Below are positions 18,861 to 27,036 of a stretch of 64,000 bases of DNA, piece after piece. The translations under genes and the position numbers were made by a program. Below the pieces are notes generated by a model that made no database searches, had not been told where the DNA came from, and was given only the letters and a program-made list of their open reading frames with translations. This DNA comes from Telmatobacter sp. DSM 110680 (GTDB taxonomy: Bacteria; Acidobacteriota; Terriglobia; Terriglobales; Acidobacteriaceae). The stretch is from contig NZ_CP121196.1 of NCBI RefSeq assembly GCF_039994875.1, positions 5,332,001-5,396,000 on the forward strand. Reading direction: 5' to 3'. Position 1 is the stretch's first letter. Each line of letters starts with the position of its first letter.

Positions 18861-21731
18861 GTGCGGACTCCATTTCTGCTTTCCAGGCTCGTTTTGCTCC
18901 TGGTTCTCGTCTTCTCAGCGGGAGCTGTTGTCGCTCAGCCGGGGCAGACCATCGAGTCGATCCGGGTAATCGGAAATCGCCGTATCCCTAAGGAAACCAT
19001 CAAGGCCCGCATGTTCACTCATGAGGGGGAAACCTACGATCCGGTCTCCATTGAGCGCGATTTCAACTCGCTCTGGAACACCGGCTACTTTGAGGACCTG
19101 CGCATTGAACGCGAAGACACGGAGAAGGGCATTATCCTCAACGTCTTCGTCCGCGAACGGCCCACCATCCGGGAGATCAACTACAAGGGCAATAGTTCGG
19201 TTTCAACCTCCGACATCCTTGACCGATTCAAGAAGGAAAAAGTTGGCCTCTCCGTCGAAGGTCAGTACGACCCCACAAAGGTGATGCGCGCTCGGTCAGT
19301 GCTGGCCGAACTGCTTTCCGAACATGGCCATCAGTTCGCCATCATCAAGGCCGACGTTAAAACCATTCCTCCCGCTTCGGTGCAGATCAACTTCAATATC
19401 AAGGAAGGTCCGACCGTCAAAGTCGGCCAGATCAAGTTCACCGGCAACCAGCACCTGAGTAGCCTCTACCTGCGCCGCTCGATGAAGAATCTGAAGCCTG
19501 TAGGCATCCCCTACTCGCTGTTTCTTGAGAATCTTTTTGCCCGAACCTTCGATGCCTCCAAGCTCGACGAAGACAGCGAGCGCGTCCGCTTCGCCTACCG
19601 CGACAAAGGATACGCCAACGCTGCAGTTGAAACACCGCGCACGCAGATTCGGGATGAAGGTGGATTGAACTTCTTCACTTTCCGGCCAAATCGCGGCAAG
19701 CGCATCGATATCCTTATGCCCGTGGAAGAAGGCGACCGCTACAAGCTCGGCAGCATCACCTTTACCGGCAATCAGCACATCAGCAACCTCAAAGCGCTCC
19801 GCGGTACCTTCGCCATCAAGGATGGGGACTGGTTTAACCAGACGATTATCGGTAAGGGCCTTGAAAACCTGAAGAAGGCCTATGGCCAGCTCGGATACAT
19901 CAACTTCGGCGCCATCCCGAAGCCCATCTACGACGAGCAGAAGAAGACGGTCTCATTCCAGATCGATATCGATGAAGGCAAGCAGTTCTACGTTTCACGG
20001 ATTGAGTTTCAGGGCAACACCATCACCCGTGACCGCGTGATCCGCCGCGAGTTGCTGCTCGATGAAGGTCAGGTCTACAACTCCCAGCTTTGGGAGTACA
20101 GCCTGCTCCGCCTGAACCAGCTCGAATACTTTGAGCCGCTGAAGGTCGATCAGGACTCCGAGGCTCACCAGAACGCCGAAGCAGGCACCGTCGATCTGCT
20201 CCTCAAGGTCAAGGAAAAAGGCAAGAACTCCATCGGTCTCAACGGCGGCGTCAGCGGACTTTCCGGCGCCTTCCTCGGTGTGAACTACCAGACCAATAAC
20301 TTTCTGGGCCTCGGCGAGACCCTGAGCGTACAGGGCAACATCGGCAGCGTGAGTCGTCAGTTCCTGTTCGGCTTCTCTCAGCCATACGTGCGCAACCGCC
20401 CGCTCAACATCGGTTTCCAGATCTACAACAACAAGTCAGACTTCAATGCGGCCAAGTCCTATCAGACTTCGACCGGGACCGCACTCAATCTGACTTCAGC
20501 GCAACAATCGCTCACCCAGAATTACAACCAGGCCTCAACCGGCTTGAACTTTTCGCTGAGCTACCCGTTGCGGCGCCATGCGTTTCAACGAGTGGGCTTC
20601 ACATATTCGCTGTCGCGGGCCAATATCACGGCGTTCAGCACCGCTTCGCAGACTTATTTCCAGACCATCAGCTTCCGCTCCGGCATTCAGGGTTCAAACG
20701 CATTGGCCGGTATTATCACCAGCCAGGCGTCGTTGACCTATAGCTACAACACGGTTAACAATCCGGTTCGTCCACGCAGCGGCAAAGAGATTACGCTGGC
20801 GATGCAGGCTGCAGGCATCTGGGGTAACGTGCGCTACTTTTCCCCACTGGTTGCATACAAGACCTATCGCTCCATGCACTACCTCTCGTTCAATCCGAAT
20901 GGTCACAACGTACTGGCGTTCAAGACCCAGCTTGGGTACGTCCAGGGATTCGGCGGCGATGTGGCTCCTCCCAACAATCGCTTCTATGCCGGTGGCGACT
21001 CGGAACTGCGCGGATTCGATATTCGCAGTGCCACACCCTACGGTTATGTGCCGACGCGTCAGACTGTGCAGTTGACCAATCCCGACGGCACCTGCGTCCC
21101 GCGCGATCCTAACAATCCGCAACTCGGGCAATGCATTGCGGTGCCGATCCCGGTGTATGGCGTCGTCTCGATCGGTGGCGATACCAGCCTCACCAGCAAT
21201 CTCGAATACCGCATTCCCATCGTCGGCTCCGCGATGTTCGCGCTGTTCGATGACTTCGGCATGGATGTCGTTACCAACCACGGCCAGTTGAAGCAAAGCC
21301 CCGAGGGTTTCGCCTCTCTCACTGCTCCACTCTACGGCTGCCCGGTGTACAACAACGGTTCTTGCCAAGGCGGCATTCCTGGATCACTGGTTGGATTCCA
21401 GCGTGATATTCGTCCAGTGGCCGGAACCAATCTTGTTCCCCGCATGTCCCTTGGCGGCGAATTCTCGATTGTCATGCCGGTGATCAACGCGCCGTTCCGT
21501 CTTTATTACGCTTACAACCCGCTTCGCCTCTTCGAACGCCCCTACTGCAACGACGTGGCTCTCGGCACCAAGGTGCAGAGCTGTACAGCCCAGCTCATCA
21601 CCCGCGATTTGTTTCCCCCAGGCGGCGCAGGCGACTACACGTACCAGCAGGCCATCGAGGGATATGGAGCTCAGAATCTGTTCCGCGAACCACGAAAGAC
21701 ATTCCGCCTGAGCGTTTCTACTACTTTCTAA
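18861..21731 (+). CDS. bamA: Outer-membrane protein assembly factor BamA
   Basis: BamA inserts beta-barrel proteins into the outer membrane. After a signal peptide (FLLSRLVLLLVLVFSAGAVVAQ) come five POTRA domains, starting ESIRVIGNRRIPKETI, then GNSSVSTSDILDRF, FTGNQHLSS, FTGNQHISN and FQGNTITRDRVIRRELLLDEG, and then a 16-strand barrel ending in the BAM recognition residue Phe (RLSVSTTF). Length from the proposed start is 956 aa, larger than E. coli BamA because of longer extracellular loops. I chose GTG 18861 since it directly precedes the signal peptide; no clear ribosome-binding site is visible. A methyltransferase and two Skp genes follow. Confidence 0.93.
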   Translation: MRTPFLLSRLVLLLVLVFSAGAVVAQPGQTIESIRVIGNRRIPKETIKARMFTHEGETYDPVSIERDFNSLWNTGYFEDLRIEREDTEKGIILNVFVRERPTIREINYKGNSSVSTSDILDRFKKEKVGLSVEGQYDPTKVMRARSVLAELLSEHGHQFAIIKADVKTIPPASVQINFNIKEGPTVKVGQIKFTGNQHLSSLYLRRSMKNLKPVGIPYSLFLENLFARTFDASKLDEDSERVRFAYRDKGYANAAVETPRTQIRDEGGLNFFTFRPNRGKRIDILMPVEEGDRYKLGSITFTGNQHISNLKALRGTFAIKDGDWFNQTIIGKGLENLKKAYGQLGYINFGAIPKPIYDEQKKTVSFQIDIDEGKQFYVSRIEFQGNTITRDRVIRRELLLDEGQVYNSQLWEYSLLRLNQLEYFEPLKVDQDSEAHQNAEAGTVDLLLKVKEKGKNSIGLNGGVSGLSGAFLGVNYQTNNFLGLGETLSVQGNIGSVSRQFLFGFSQPYVRNRPLNIGFQIYNNKSDFNAAKSYQTSTGTALNLTSAQQSLTQNYNQASTGLNFSLSYPLRRHAFQRVGFTYSLSRANITAFSTASQTYFQTISFRSGIQGSNALAGIITSQASLTYSYNTVNNPVRPRSGKEITLAMQAAGIWGNVRYFSPLVAYKTYRSMHYLSFNPNGHNVLAFKTQLGYVQGFGGDVAPPNNRFYAGGDSELRGFDIRSATPYGYVPTRQTVQLTNPDGTCVPRDPNNPQLGQCIAVPIPVYGVVSIGGDTSLTSNLEYRIPIVGSAMFALFDDFGMDVVTNHGQLKQSPEGFASLTAPLYGCPVYNNGSCQGGIPGSLVGFQRDIRPVAGTNLVPRMSLGGEFSIVMPVINAPFRLYYAYNPLRLFERPYCNDVALGTKVQSCTAQLITRDLFPPGGAGDYTYQQAIEGYGAQNLFREPRKTFRLSVSTTF

Positions 21732-21739
21732 AACCAGCG

Positions 21740-21793
21740 CATCCACAAAGGGTTCGGGCTGCCTCCAGAGGCAGCCCGAAGCATCTGTGGATG
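21740..21793 (+). terminator. Nested inverted repeats after bamA
   Basis: A perfect 11-bp stem TTCGGGCTGCC / GGCAGCCCGAA (21753-21763 with 21770-21780) is enclosed by an outer 8-bp stem CATCCACA / TGTGGATG (21740-21747 with 21786-21793). No poly-T follows, so this may be a Rho-assisted terminator or a stability hairpin for the bamA mRNA. Confidence 0.65.
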
Positions 21794-21849
21794 TACACAC
21801 GCGCATTTAGACTGAGTAGAACCTCAAGGCATCCCATGCAGGAGCCCCA

Positions 21850-22659
21850 ATGAACACCGTGCAGATTCCCGCAGATCTCGATGCAGCCCTCGATGAGGCA
21901 TGGGCAGCAGCCAAAGATGTGCCGGGATTTCTGCTTGAGCAGGAAGCGCGCTTTCTGGGAACGATGGCCGTTTGCGCGCCCCGCAAGAGTGTCATCGTGG
22001 AGATCGGGAGCTTTAAAGGAAAGTCCACCGTACTCCTGGGTAAGCTGGCGCAGCGATATGGCATCGGGCCAATCGTAGCGATCGATCCCCACACCTTCCA
22101 CAACGTCGAACTGGCGGAGCATCGATCCACGCCCGGAGCGACTTCGTTCGATGCATTTCAGAAGAACCTTGAAACTGCCGGAGTCGCCAGTTCCATCGAG
22201 GTCCATCGCGCTTTCTCGAGCGAGGTGGCAGCTTCGTGGAGCCGCCCGATTGGCCTGCTATGGATCGATGGCGACCACAGCTATGCCGGCGCCAAATCAG
22301 ACTTCGACGGCTTCATTCCCTGCGTTCTTCCCAACGGATTGGTGGCCCTTCACGATGCGCTGCATGAGTTCTCGGGACCCATCCGCGTTTTCGTCGAAGA
22401 CATGTTGCGCTCCGACCGCTTCGGCGCAGCCGGGTTTGTCCATTCCATAGCCTGGTCGCAATTTCGTCCTGATGATGGAGCCAATTTTCGGACCCAGCGG
22501 GCAACGCTGGAAAGATCGGCCCGCCGGCTCCTGCCCTTCGTAGCTGACGAGCAGACTCCTCACGGCCCAAGCAAGCTTCTTTACAAGTTGAACCGCTCCC
22601 GCGTCCCACGATCGCTGCCCAGCCAGCAGCAGTGGGCAGCGCTGCTGGGCCGGCCGTAG
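21850..22659 (+). CDS. Class I SAM-dependent methyltransferase
   Basis: This 269-aa protein has the Methyltransf_24-type Rossmann fold. Motif I is VEIGSFKGKSTVLLGKLA, the acidic residue binding SAM ribose is in IVAIDPHTF, and WIDGDHSYAGAKSDFDGF and ALHDALHEFSGP form the later motifs, with HD likely metal/substrate contacts. Enzymes of this type methylate small molecules or sugars (cephalosporin hydroxylase and O-methyltransferase relatives). The ATG has AGGAGCCCCA just upstream. It lies between bamA and skp but has its own spacing, so membership in that operon is not certain. Confidence 0.85.
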   Translation: MNTVQIPADLDAALDEAWAAAKDVPGFLLEQEARFLGTMAVCAPRKSVIVEIGSFKGKSTVLLGKLAQRYGIGPIVAIDPHTFHNVELAEHRSTPGATSFDAFQKNLETAGVASSIEVHRAFSSEVAASWSRPIGLLWIDGDHSYAGAKSDFDGFIPCVLPNGLVALHDALHEFSGPIRVFVEDMLRSDRFGAAGFVHSIAWSQFRPDDGANFRTQRATLERSARRLLPFVADEQTPHGPSKLLYKLNRSRVPRSLPSQQQWAALLGRP

Positions 22660-22747
22660 GCGCCGTCACAGCTTCGGTTTACGTGGTTTAGCTGGTTCGA
22701 CGAATGGCATTGTGAATCCCTGATTCCGTTTTCTCGCTTCCTGTGGT

Positions 22748-22776
22748 TTGACCCCCCTCTTCAGCACTCATATAAT
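22748..22776 (+). promoter_or_regulatory. Sigma-70 promoter of the first skp gene
   Basis: TTGACC at 22748-22753 and a perfect TATAAT at 22771-22776 are separated by exactly 17 bp. Expected transcription start is near 22783, leaving a leader of about 210 nt before the ATG at 22994. The bases after the -10 (TAGTTCCTGCTGACGT) are repeated after the second skp promoter. Confidence 0.85.
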
Positions 22777-22993
22777 CGTTGCTAGTTCCTGCTGACGTCT
22801 CCGTCCGCGTCTATTTACCTCTGCCTCTACTGTCGCGGAGCTCCCAACTCAAAAGTCGGGGTCCCCGGCAACGGCTCAAAGGTTGCTGGGTGAAAATAAG
22901 ACCGAAGAAGGTTGCTCAGGAGGCACAGGCTCGCCTTCGCGCCATCAGGCTGCACGGCCGCCTTCCAGGGATTTCAAGGAGTATTTGATCCAA

Positions 22994-23659
22994 ATGAAAT
23001 ACACTCTTCTCTCCGTCGCCGCGCTGGCCTCTTGCCTCGCGCTCCATGCCGCCGCACAATCGCCAGCCGTCGCCGCCGCTGCTCCAAGCGAAACCGCAGC
23101 CGCGGCCGGACCAGCAAAGATCGCCGTTATCGGCTTCCAGGAAGCTGTCGCCGGGACCAACGACTTCCAGCGACGCTTCGCTGACCTGCAAAAGAAGTAC
23201 GAGCCGAAGCGCCAGCAACTCAAGACGCTGAATGACTCGATCGCCTCACTGCAGAAGGAACTCCAGACACAGTCGGCCACGCTGAGCGATTCTGAACGCG
23301 CCACCAAGGCAAAGTCTCTCGACGACAAGCAAAAGGAGATGAAGCGCGCTGGCGAAGATGCCCAGGCTGACTATCAGCAGGACATGCAGCAGACCTTTGC
23401 AGCCGTGGCCGGCAAGTTCGCCGAAACTCTGGACGCTTACTCCAAAGAGCACGGCTTCAGTGTGGTTCTCGATGGTGGAAATCAGCAGCTACCGGTTGTA
23501 ATCTACGCCAATCCCTCGGTCGATATCACCAAGGCCGTCGTTGACGCATACAACGTGAAGTCGGGCATCCCGGCTCCAGAGAAGACAGCTGCCCCCGCAA
23601 CCGCACCCAAGACAACGGCGCCCGCCCGGACCGTTCCTAAGGCCCCCGCAGCCCACTAA
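22994..23659 (+). CDS. skp: OmpH/Skp family periplasmic chaperone, copy 1
   Basis: Skp holds unfolded outer-membrane proteins in the periplasm for delivery to BamA. This 221-aa copy has a signal peptide (LLSVAALASCLALHAAAQ), the OmpH core starting AKIAVIGFQEAVAGTNDFQRRFADLQKKYEPK, a long charged coiled coil (about residues 60-140) and the end strand DAYNVKSG. An Ala/Pro-rich tail (KTAAPATAPKTTAPAR) follows and would be disordered. AAGGAG lies upstream of the ATG. A close paralogue follows at 23962, and the two share promoter, leader start and coding pattern. Confidence 0.92.
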   Translation: MKYTLLSVAALASCLALHAAAQSPAVAAAAPSETAAAAGPAKIAVIGFQEAVAGTNDFQRRFADLQKKYEPKRQQLKTLNDSIASLQKELQTQSATLSDSERATKAKSLDDKQKEMKRAGEDAQADYQQDMQQTFAAVAGKFAETLDAYSKEHGFSVVLDGGNQQLPVVIYANPSVDITKAVVDAYNVKSGIPAPEKTAAPATAPKTTAPARTVPKAPAAH

Positions 23660-23675
23660 GCTTTGAAAACACTTG

Positions 23676-23710
23676 GAGAGGCCTCGCCCCCGGCGAGGCC
23701 TCTCTTACTT
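23676..23710 (+). terminator. Intrinsic terminator after skp copy 1
   Basis: A 13-bp perfect stem GAGAGGCCTCGCC / GGCGAGGCCTCTC with a 3-nt loop is followed by TTACTT. It separates the two skp transcription units. Confidence 0.85.
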
Positions 23711-23745
23711 CAACTCCCTGTTCCCTACTTCCAAGTCCCTGCTGT

Positions 23746-23774
23746 TTGACCCCCCTACTCCGCCCCCCTATAAT
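23746..23774 (+). promoter_or_regulatory. Sigma-70 promoter of the second skp gene
   Basis: TTGACC at 23746-23751 and TATAAT at 23769-23774 are separated by 17 bp. The downstream box TAGTTCCTGCTGACGT matches that of the first skp promoter. The leader from about 23781 to the ATG at 23962 is about 180 nt. Confidence 0.85.
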
Positions 23775-23961
23775 CCTTCTAGTTCCTGCTGACGTTTCCG
23801 TCCGCTTCTTTTCTCGCCTCTGCTTTCGTCTAATTGAAAGCCCAACGAGGAAATCTGTTGCGAGGTTTCTCAGTCGGCGCGCGCAAAGAAGGTGGTTGTT
23901 CGCCTTCAAAATTTGGAATGCGCAGGCAGCCCCAGGAATTTCTAAGGAGTTTTCAAGCCGA

Positions 23962-24621
23962 ATGAAGCACTCTGTTGCATTAGTTCTCACGCTGGCCTCA
24001 GGCCTTGCCCTGACTGCCGCCGCCCAAATGCCGTCTGCTCCGGATGCAGCTGCACCCGCCACAGCGGCTCCCGCCGGTCCTGCCAAAATCGCAGTCGTTG
24101 CTTTCCAAGTCGCTGTCGCGCAGACCAACGAAGGCCAACGTAGCTTTGCCGATCTGCAGCGGAAATACCAGCCCAAGCAAAACCAGTTGAAGAGCCTGAA
24201 TGACGAAATTGACAGCCTGACCAAGCAGCTTCAGGCCTCGGGCGACAAGCTCAGCGACGCCGAACGCGCCGCTCGCGCCAAGACGATCGACGATAAAAAG
24301 AAGCAACTCGAGCGTTCTGCCGAAGACGCGCAAAACGATATGCAGAACGAGATGCAGGAACTCTACAGCGCCCTCGCCTCCAAGGTCTATGACGTACTGA
24401 ACGATTATGCCAAGGCGCATGGCTATACTCTCGTCCTCGACGTCGCTCAGCAGCAGAGCCCGGTGCTGTTCGCCACTGACTCCACGAACATAACCAAAGC
24501 CATCATCGACGCGTATAACGTGAAGTCTGGTGTGCCCGCGCCGGCAGCGCCCGCAACTGGAGCAGCACCGGTGCCGTCTGCTCCCAAGCCTGCAGCCCCC
24601 AAGGGTCTGAGTCCTCAATAA
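23962..24621 (+). CDS. skp: OmpH/Skp family periplasmic chaperone, copy 2
   Basis: This 219-aa paralogue of the preceding gene has a signal peptide (VALVLTLASGLALTAAAQ), the OmpH core (AKIAVVAFQVAVAQTNEGQRSFADLQRKYQPK), a coiled coil rich in Lys, Glu and Gln, and the same DAYNVKSGVPAP ending with an Ala/Pro tail. It shares the order of motifs and length with copy 1 but differs throughout, so the duplication is old enough for divergence, perhaps with different client sets. A strong promoter (23746-23774) and terminator (24690-24716) make it a separate transcription unit. CTAAGGAG lies before the ATG. Confidence 0.92.
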   Translation: MKHSVALVLTLASGLALTAAAQMPSAPDAAAPATAAPAGPAKIAVVAFQVAVAQTNEGQRSFADLQRKYQPKQNQLKSLNDEIDSLTKQLQASGDKLSDAERAARAKTIDDKKKQLERSAEDAQNDMQNEMQELYSALASKVYDVLNDYAKAHGYTLVLDVAQQQSPVLFATDSTNITKAIIDAYNVKSGVPAPAAPATGAAPVPSAPKPAAPKGLSPQ

Positions 24622-24689
24622 TTGGGTCTTCGCCATAGAGGGCGTCAGCTCTACCAAGACCTTTTGATTCGGATCGTTCGAACCATCAG

Positions 24690-24716
24690 AAAAGGCCCCG
24701 ATTCTTGGGGCCTTTT
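24690..24716 (+). terminator. Intrinsic terminator after skp copy 2
   Basis: A 10-bp perfect stem AAAAGGCCCC / GGGGCCTTTT with a 7-nt loop; the T-run is part of the stem. It lies 69 bp after the stop codon. Confidence 0.85.
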
Positions 24717-25001
24717 CCTACGAATTCAGATCCAAATTGAAGTGAATTGTTCGCCGCACTTTGACGCGTGTAATGATGGCGAAGCGTCTGTGGAAAAATT
24801 TGTGGATTTCTAAGGGGACGATGCACAACAAAAAGAGCTTTTCCACTCTTGCCAACTTCAACTTGCTCTGATAAACCTAGGAAGCTCCTTATTTATCTAT
24901 CAGAAGCGCAGACCACGACGGCCGTGCCCCAACCCTGCGTGCGCTCGAGATACTTGAAACCGCTACCTATAGCTTTCCACAATTTCTCATGAATGGTTGA
25001 T

Positions 25002-25022
25002 GACTTGGCTGTGAGCCAAGTC
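25002..25022 (-). terminator. Hairpin downstream of lepA
   Basis: A perfect 9-bp stem GACTTGGCT / AGCCAAGTC with a 3-nt loop lies 12 bp after the lepA stop. On the plus strand it is followed by CACCTTTT, on the minus strand by no T-run. It most likely ends lepA transcription, perhaps inefficiently. Confidence 0.6.
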
Positions 25023-25034
25023 ACCTTTTCAGAA

Positions 25035-26846
25035 TCACTTCTGCTGTTCTTCCCCCACCCTGAGTACGGCAAGAAAAGCTTCCTGCGGAATGTCCACTTT
25101 CCCGATGCGTTTCATCCGCTTTTTGCCTTCCTTCTGCTTCTCCAAAAGCTTGCGTTTTCTGGAGATATCGCCGCCGTAGCACTTGGCCAGAACGTTCTTT
25201 CTGAGGGCAGTTACCGTTTCTCGAGCCACAACCTTCGCCCCGATCGCCGCCTGGATCGCAACCTCGAACTGCTGTCGCGGAATCAACTCCCGCATCTTCG
25301 ACACCAGCGCCTTTCCGCGCTCATAGGCAAAGTCCCGATGCACAATGATCGACAGAGCATCCACCGGCTCGCCCGATACCAGGATGTCCAGCTTCACCAT
25401 GGGCGATACCCATTCCCCGGCCAGAGAATAGTCCAGCGACGCATACCCTCGGGAAATCGACTTCAACCGATCATAGAAATCCAACACAATCTCGTTCAAC
25501 GGCAACTCGTACGTAAGCAGAACTCGAGTCGGGGTCACATACTCGAAGTTCATTTGCTTGCCGCGCTTCTCCTCGACGAGTTTGAAGATTCCGCCCACAT
25601 ATTCCTCGTTGGTCAGAATCTTGGCCGTGATCACCGGCTCGCGGATCTCGTCGATGTTCGTTGGCTCCGGCCAACGCGATGGATTGTCTACTTCCAGCAC
25701 GGACCCATCCGTCATCGTGATGTGATAGCGCACGCCCGGAGCTGTCGTAATCAGATCAAGCTCGTACTCCCGCTCCAGCCGTTCCTGGATGATCTCCATG
25801 TGCAGCAGGCCCAGGAATCCGCAGCGAAAACCAAACCCCAGCGCCGCCGAACTCTCGGGTTCAAAGAAGAAGGACGAATCATTCAACCGAAGTTTTTCAA
25901 GCGCATCCCTGAGCAGCGTGTGTTCGTGCGAATCAACGGTGTACAGTCCCGCGAAGACCATCGGCTTGATATCTTCGAATCCCGGCAATTGCTCTGCCGC
26001 TGGCCGCTCTTCTTCGGTGACCGTATCGCCGATGCGCGTGTCGCTCACCGTTTTGATGGTAGCCGCGAAGAATCCCACTTCACCTGCCGAAAGCTGCGCA
26101 ATCTCCACCGGCTTCGGCATCAGCACGCCCATCGATTCAACTTCGAACGATTTGTTGTTCGACATCAGCCGGATTCGCTGCCCTTTGCGCATCGTTCCCT
26201 GCATCACGCGCACCAACACGATAACGCCGCGATACGCATCGAACCATGAGTCGAAAATCAGGGCCTGCAGCGGTGCGTCCGGATCGCCAGTTGGCGGCGG
26301 CAACCGGTGCACGATCGCCTCCAATACCTCATCAACGCCCTGGCCCGTCTTTGCGCTCACTGGAATCGCGTCGGTTGCGTCCAGCCCCACGGCCATCTCA
26401 ATCGCCTCCTGCGTCCGCACAATGTCGGCCGAAGGAAGATCGATCTTGTTGATCACTGGAATTATGTCTAGCCCATGATTGATGGCCAGGTACGCATTGG
26501 CCAGCGTCTGAGCTTCAACGCCCTGAGTTGCGTCCACCACCAGCAGCGCCCCTTCACACGAAGCCAGCGACCGCGAAACTTCATAGCTGAAGTCCACGTG
26601 CCCCGGGGTATCAATCAAGTTCAGCTGGTAAGTCTGTCCATCGCGCGCTTTGTACATCATGCGCACTGCGTGAGCCTTGATCGTGATTCCGCGCTCTCGC
26701 TCCAGGTCCATAGCGTCAAGAATCTGGGCTTGCATCTCACGACCGGTCACCGAGCCCGTCAGTTCAAGCAAGCGGTCGCTAAGCGTCGACTTCCCATGGT
26801 CGATGTGGGCAATGATTGCGAAATTGCGGAGGTATTTTACGTCCAT
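25035..26846 (-). CDS. lepA: Elongation factor 4 (LepA), ribosome back-translocase GTPase
   Basis: LepA is a ribosome-binding GTPase that affects translation and ribosome assembly. The 603-aa protein is full length and starts [21 protein letters not shown] (P-loop AHIDHGKS). G3 is DTPGHVDF and G4 is NKIDLP; the EF-Tu-like domain 2, the EF-G-like domains, and the LepA-specific C-terminal domain ([19 protein letters not shown]) follow. A 418-codon open frame on the opposite strand is a mirror of this gene. It is divergent from the MltD-like gene, with 178 bp between. Confidence 0.97.
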   Translation of the reverse strand: MDVKYLRNFAIIAHIDHGKSTLSDRLLELTGSVTGREMQAQILDAMDLERERGITIKAHAVRMMYKARDGQTYQLNLIDTPGHVDFSYEVSRSLASCEGALLVVDATQGVEAQTLANAYLAINHGLDIIPVINKIDLPSADIVRTQEAIEMAVGLDATDAIPVSAKTGQGVDEVLEAIVHRLPPPTGDPDAPLQALIFDSWFDAYRGVIVLVRVMQGTMRKGQRIRLMSNNKSFEVESMGVLMPKPVEIAQLSAGEVGFFAATIKTVSDTRIGDTVTEEERPAAEQLPGFEDIKPMVFAGLYTVDSHEHTLLRDALEKLRLNDSSFFFEPESSAALGFGFRCGFLGLLHMEIIQERLEREYELDLITTAPGVRYHITMTDGSVLEVDNPSRWPEPTNIDEIREPVITAKILTNEEYVGGIFKLVEEKRGKQMNFEYVTPTRVLLTYELPLNEIVLDFYDRLKSISRGYASLDYSLAGEWVSPMVKLDILVSGEPVDALSIIVHRDFAYERGKALVSKMRELIPRQQFEVAIQAAIGAKVVARETVTALRKNVLAKCYGGDISRKRKLLEKQKEGKKRMKRIGKVDIPQEAFLAVLRVGEEQQK

Positions 26847-26920
26847 CAGGGGTAGGTAATCACTGCAGGCCTGGTACTAAAGTCAGCGATGTCTCTAGGT
26901 CATAGCTTATCATCGGCATA

Positions 26921-27036
26921 GTGCCTCGAATCGGTCTCATATACACTGCATCGACGTGCCGAGGGAGTGAGCCCCGCCTCGATGTCGGGTCTCACAGCCA
27001 GCGAACGAAACAATCAAGGCACTTATGAGACCGATT
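26921..27036 (+). promoter_or_regulatory. Structured leader of the MltD-like gene
   Basis: A 13-nt segment AATCGGTCTCATA (26929-26941) is the exact reverse complement of TATGAGACCGATT (27024-27036), which contains the ATG at 27025. Just before these, GTGCCT (26921-26926) is complementary to AGGCAC (27017-27022), which overlaps the ribosome-binding region. The segments occur in an order that prevents both pairings at once. A further CATCGA / TCGATG pair lies between. This looks like a switchable RNA leader; no known riboswitch class was recognised. Confidence 0.5.

Larger units (their letters stand above)
24622..25034. other. Intergenic region between skp copy 2 and lepA (convergent)
   Basis: This 413-bp gap holds the terminators of both flanking genes. 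Between them (24720-25000) I see no open frame with coding character. A direct repeat TGTGGA occurs at about 24790-24808. An AT-richer patch near 24870-24905 (CTGATAAACC, CTTATTTATCTATCAG) is unexplained. Confidence 0.4.

Noticed and set aside
24993-26249. 418-codon plus-strand open frame
   Set aside because: It is antisense to lepA and has an Arg/His/Gln-rich composition typical of mirrored reading frames.
26945-26985. Possible SAH or c-di-AMP riboswitch before the MltD-like gene (GTGCCGAGGGAGTGAGCC)
   Set aside because: The local sequence only superficially recalls known consensus motifs; essential conserved blocks are missing, so only a structured leader is claimed.
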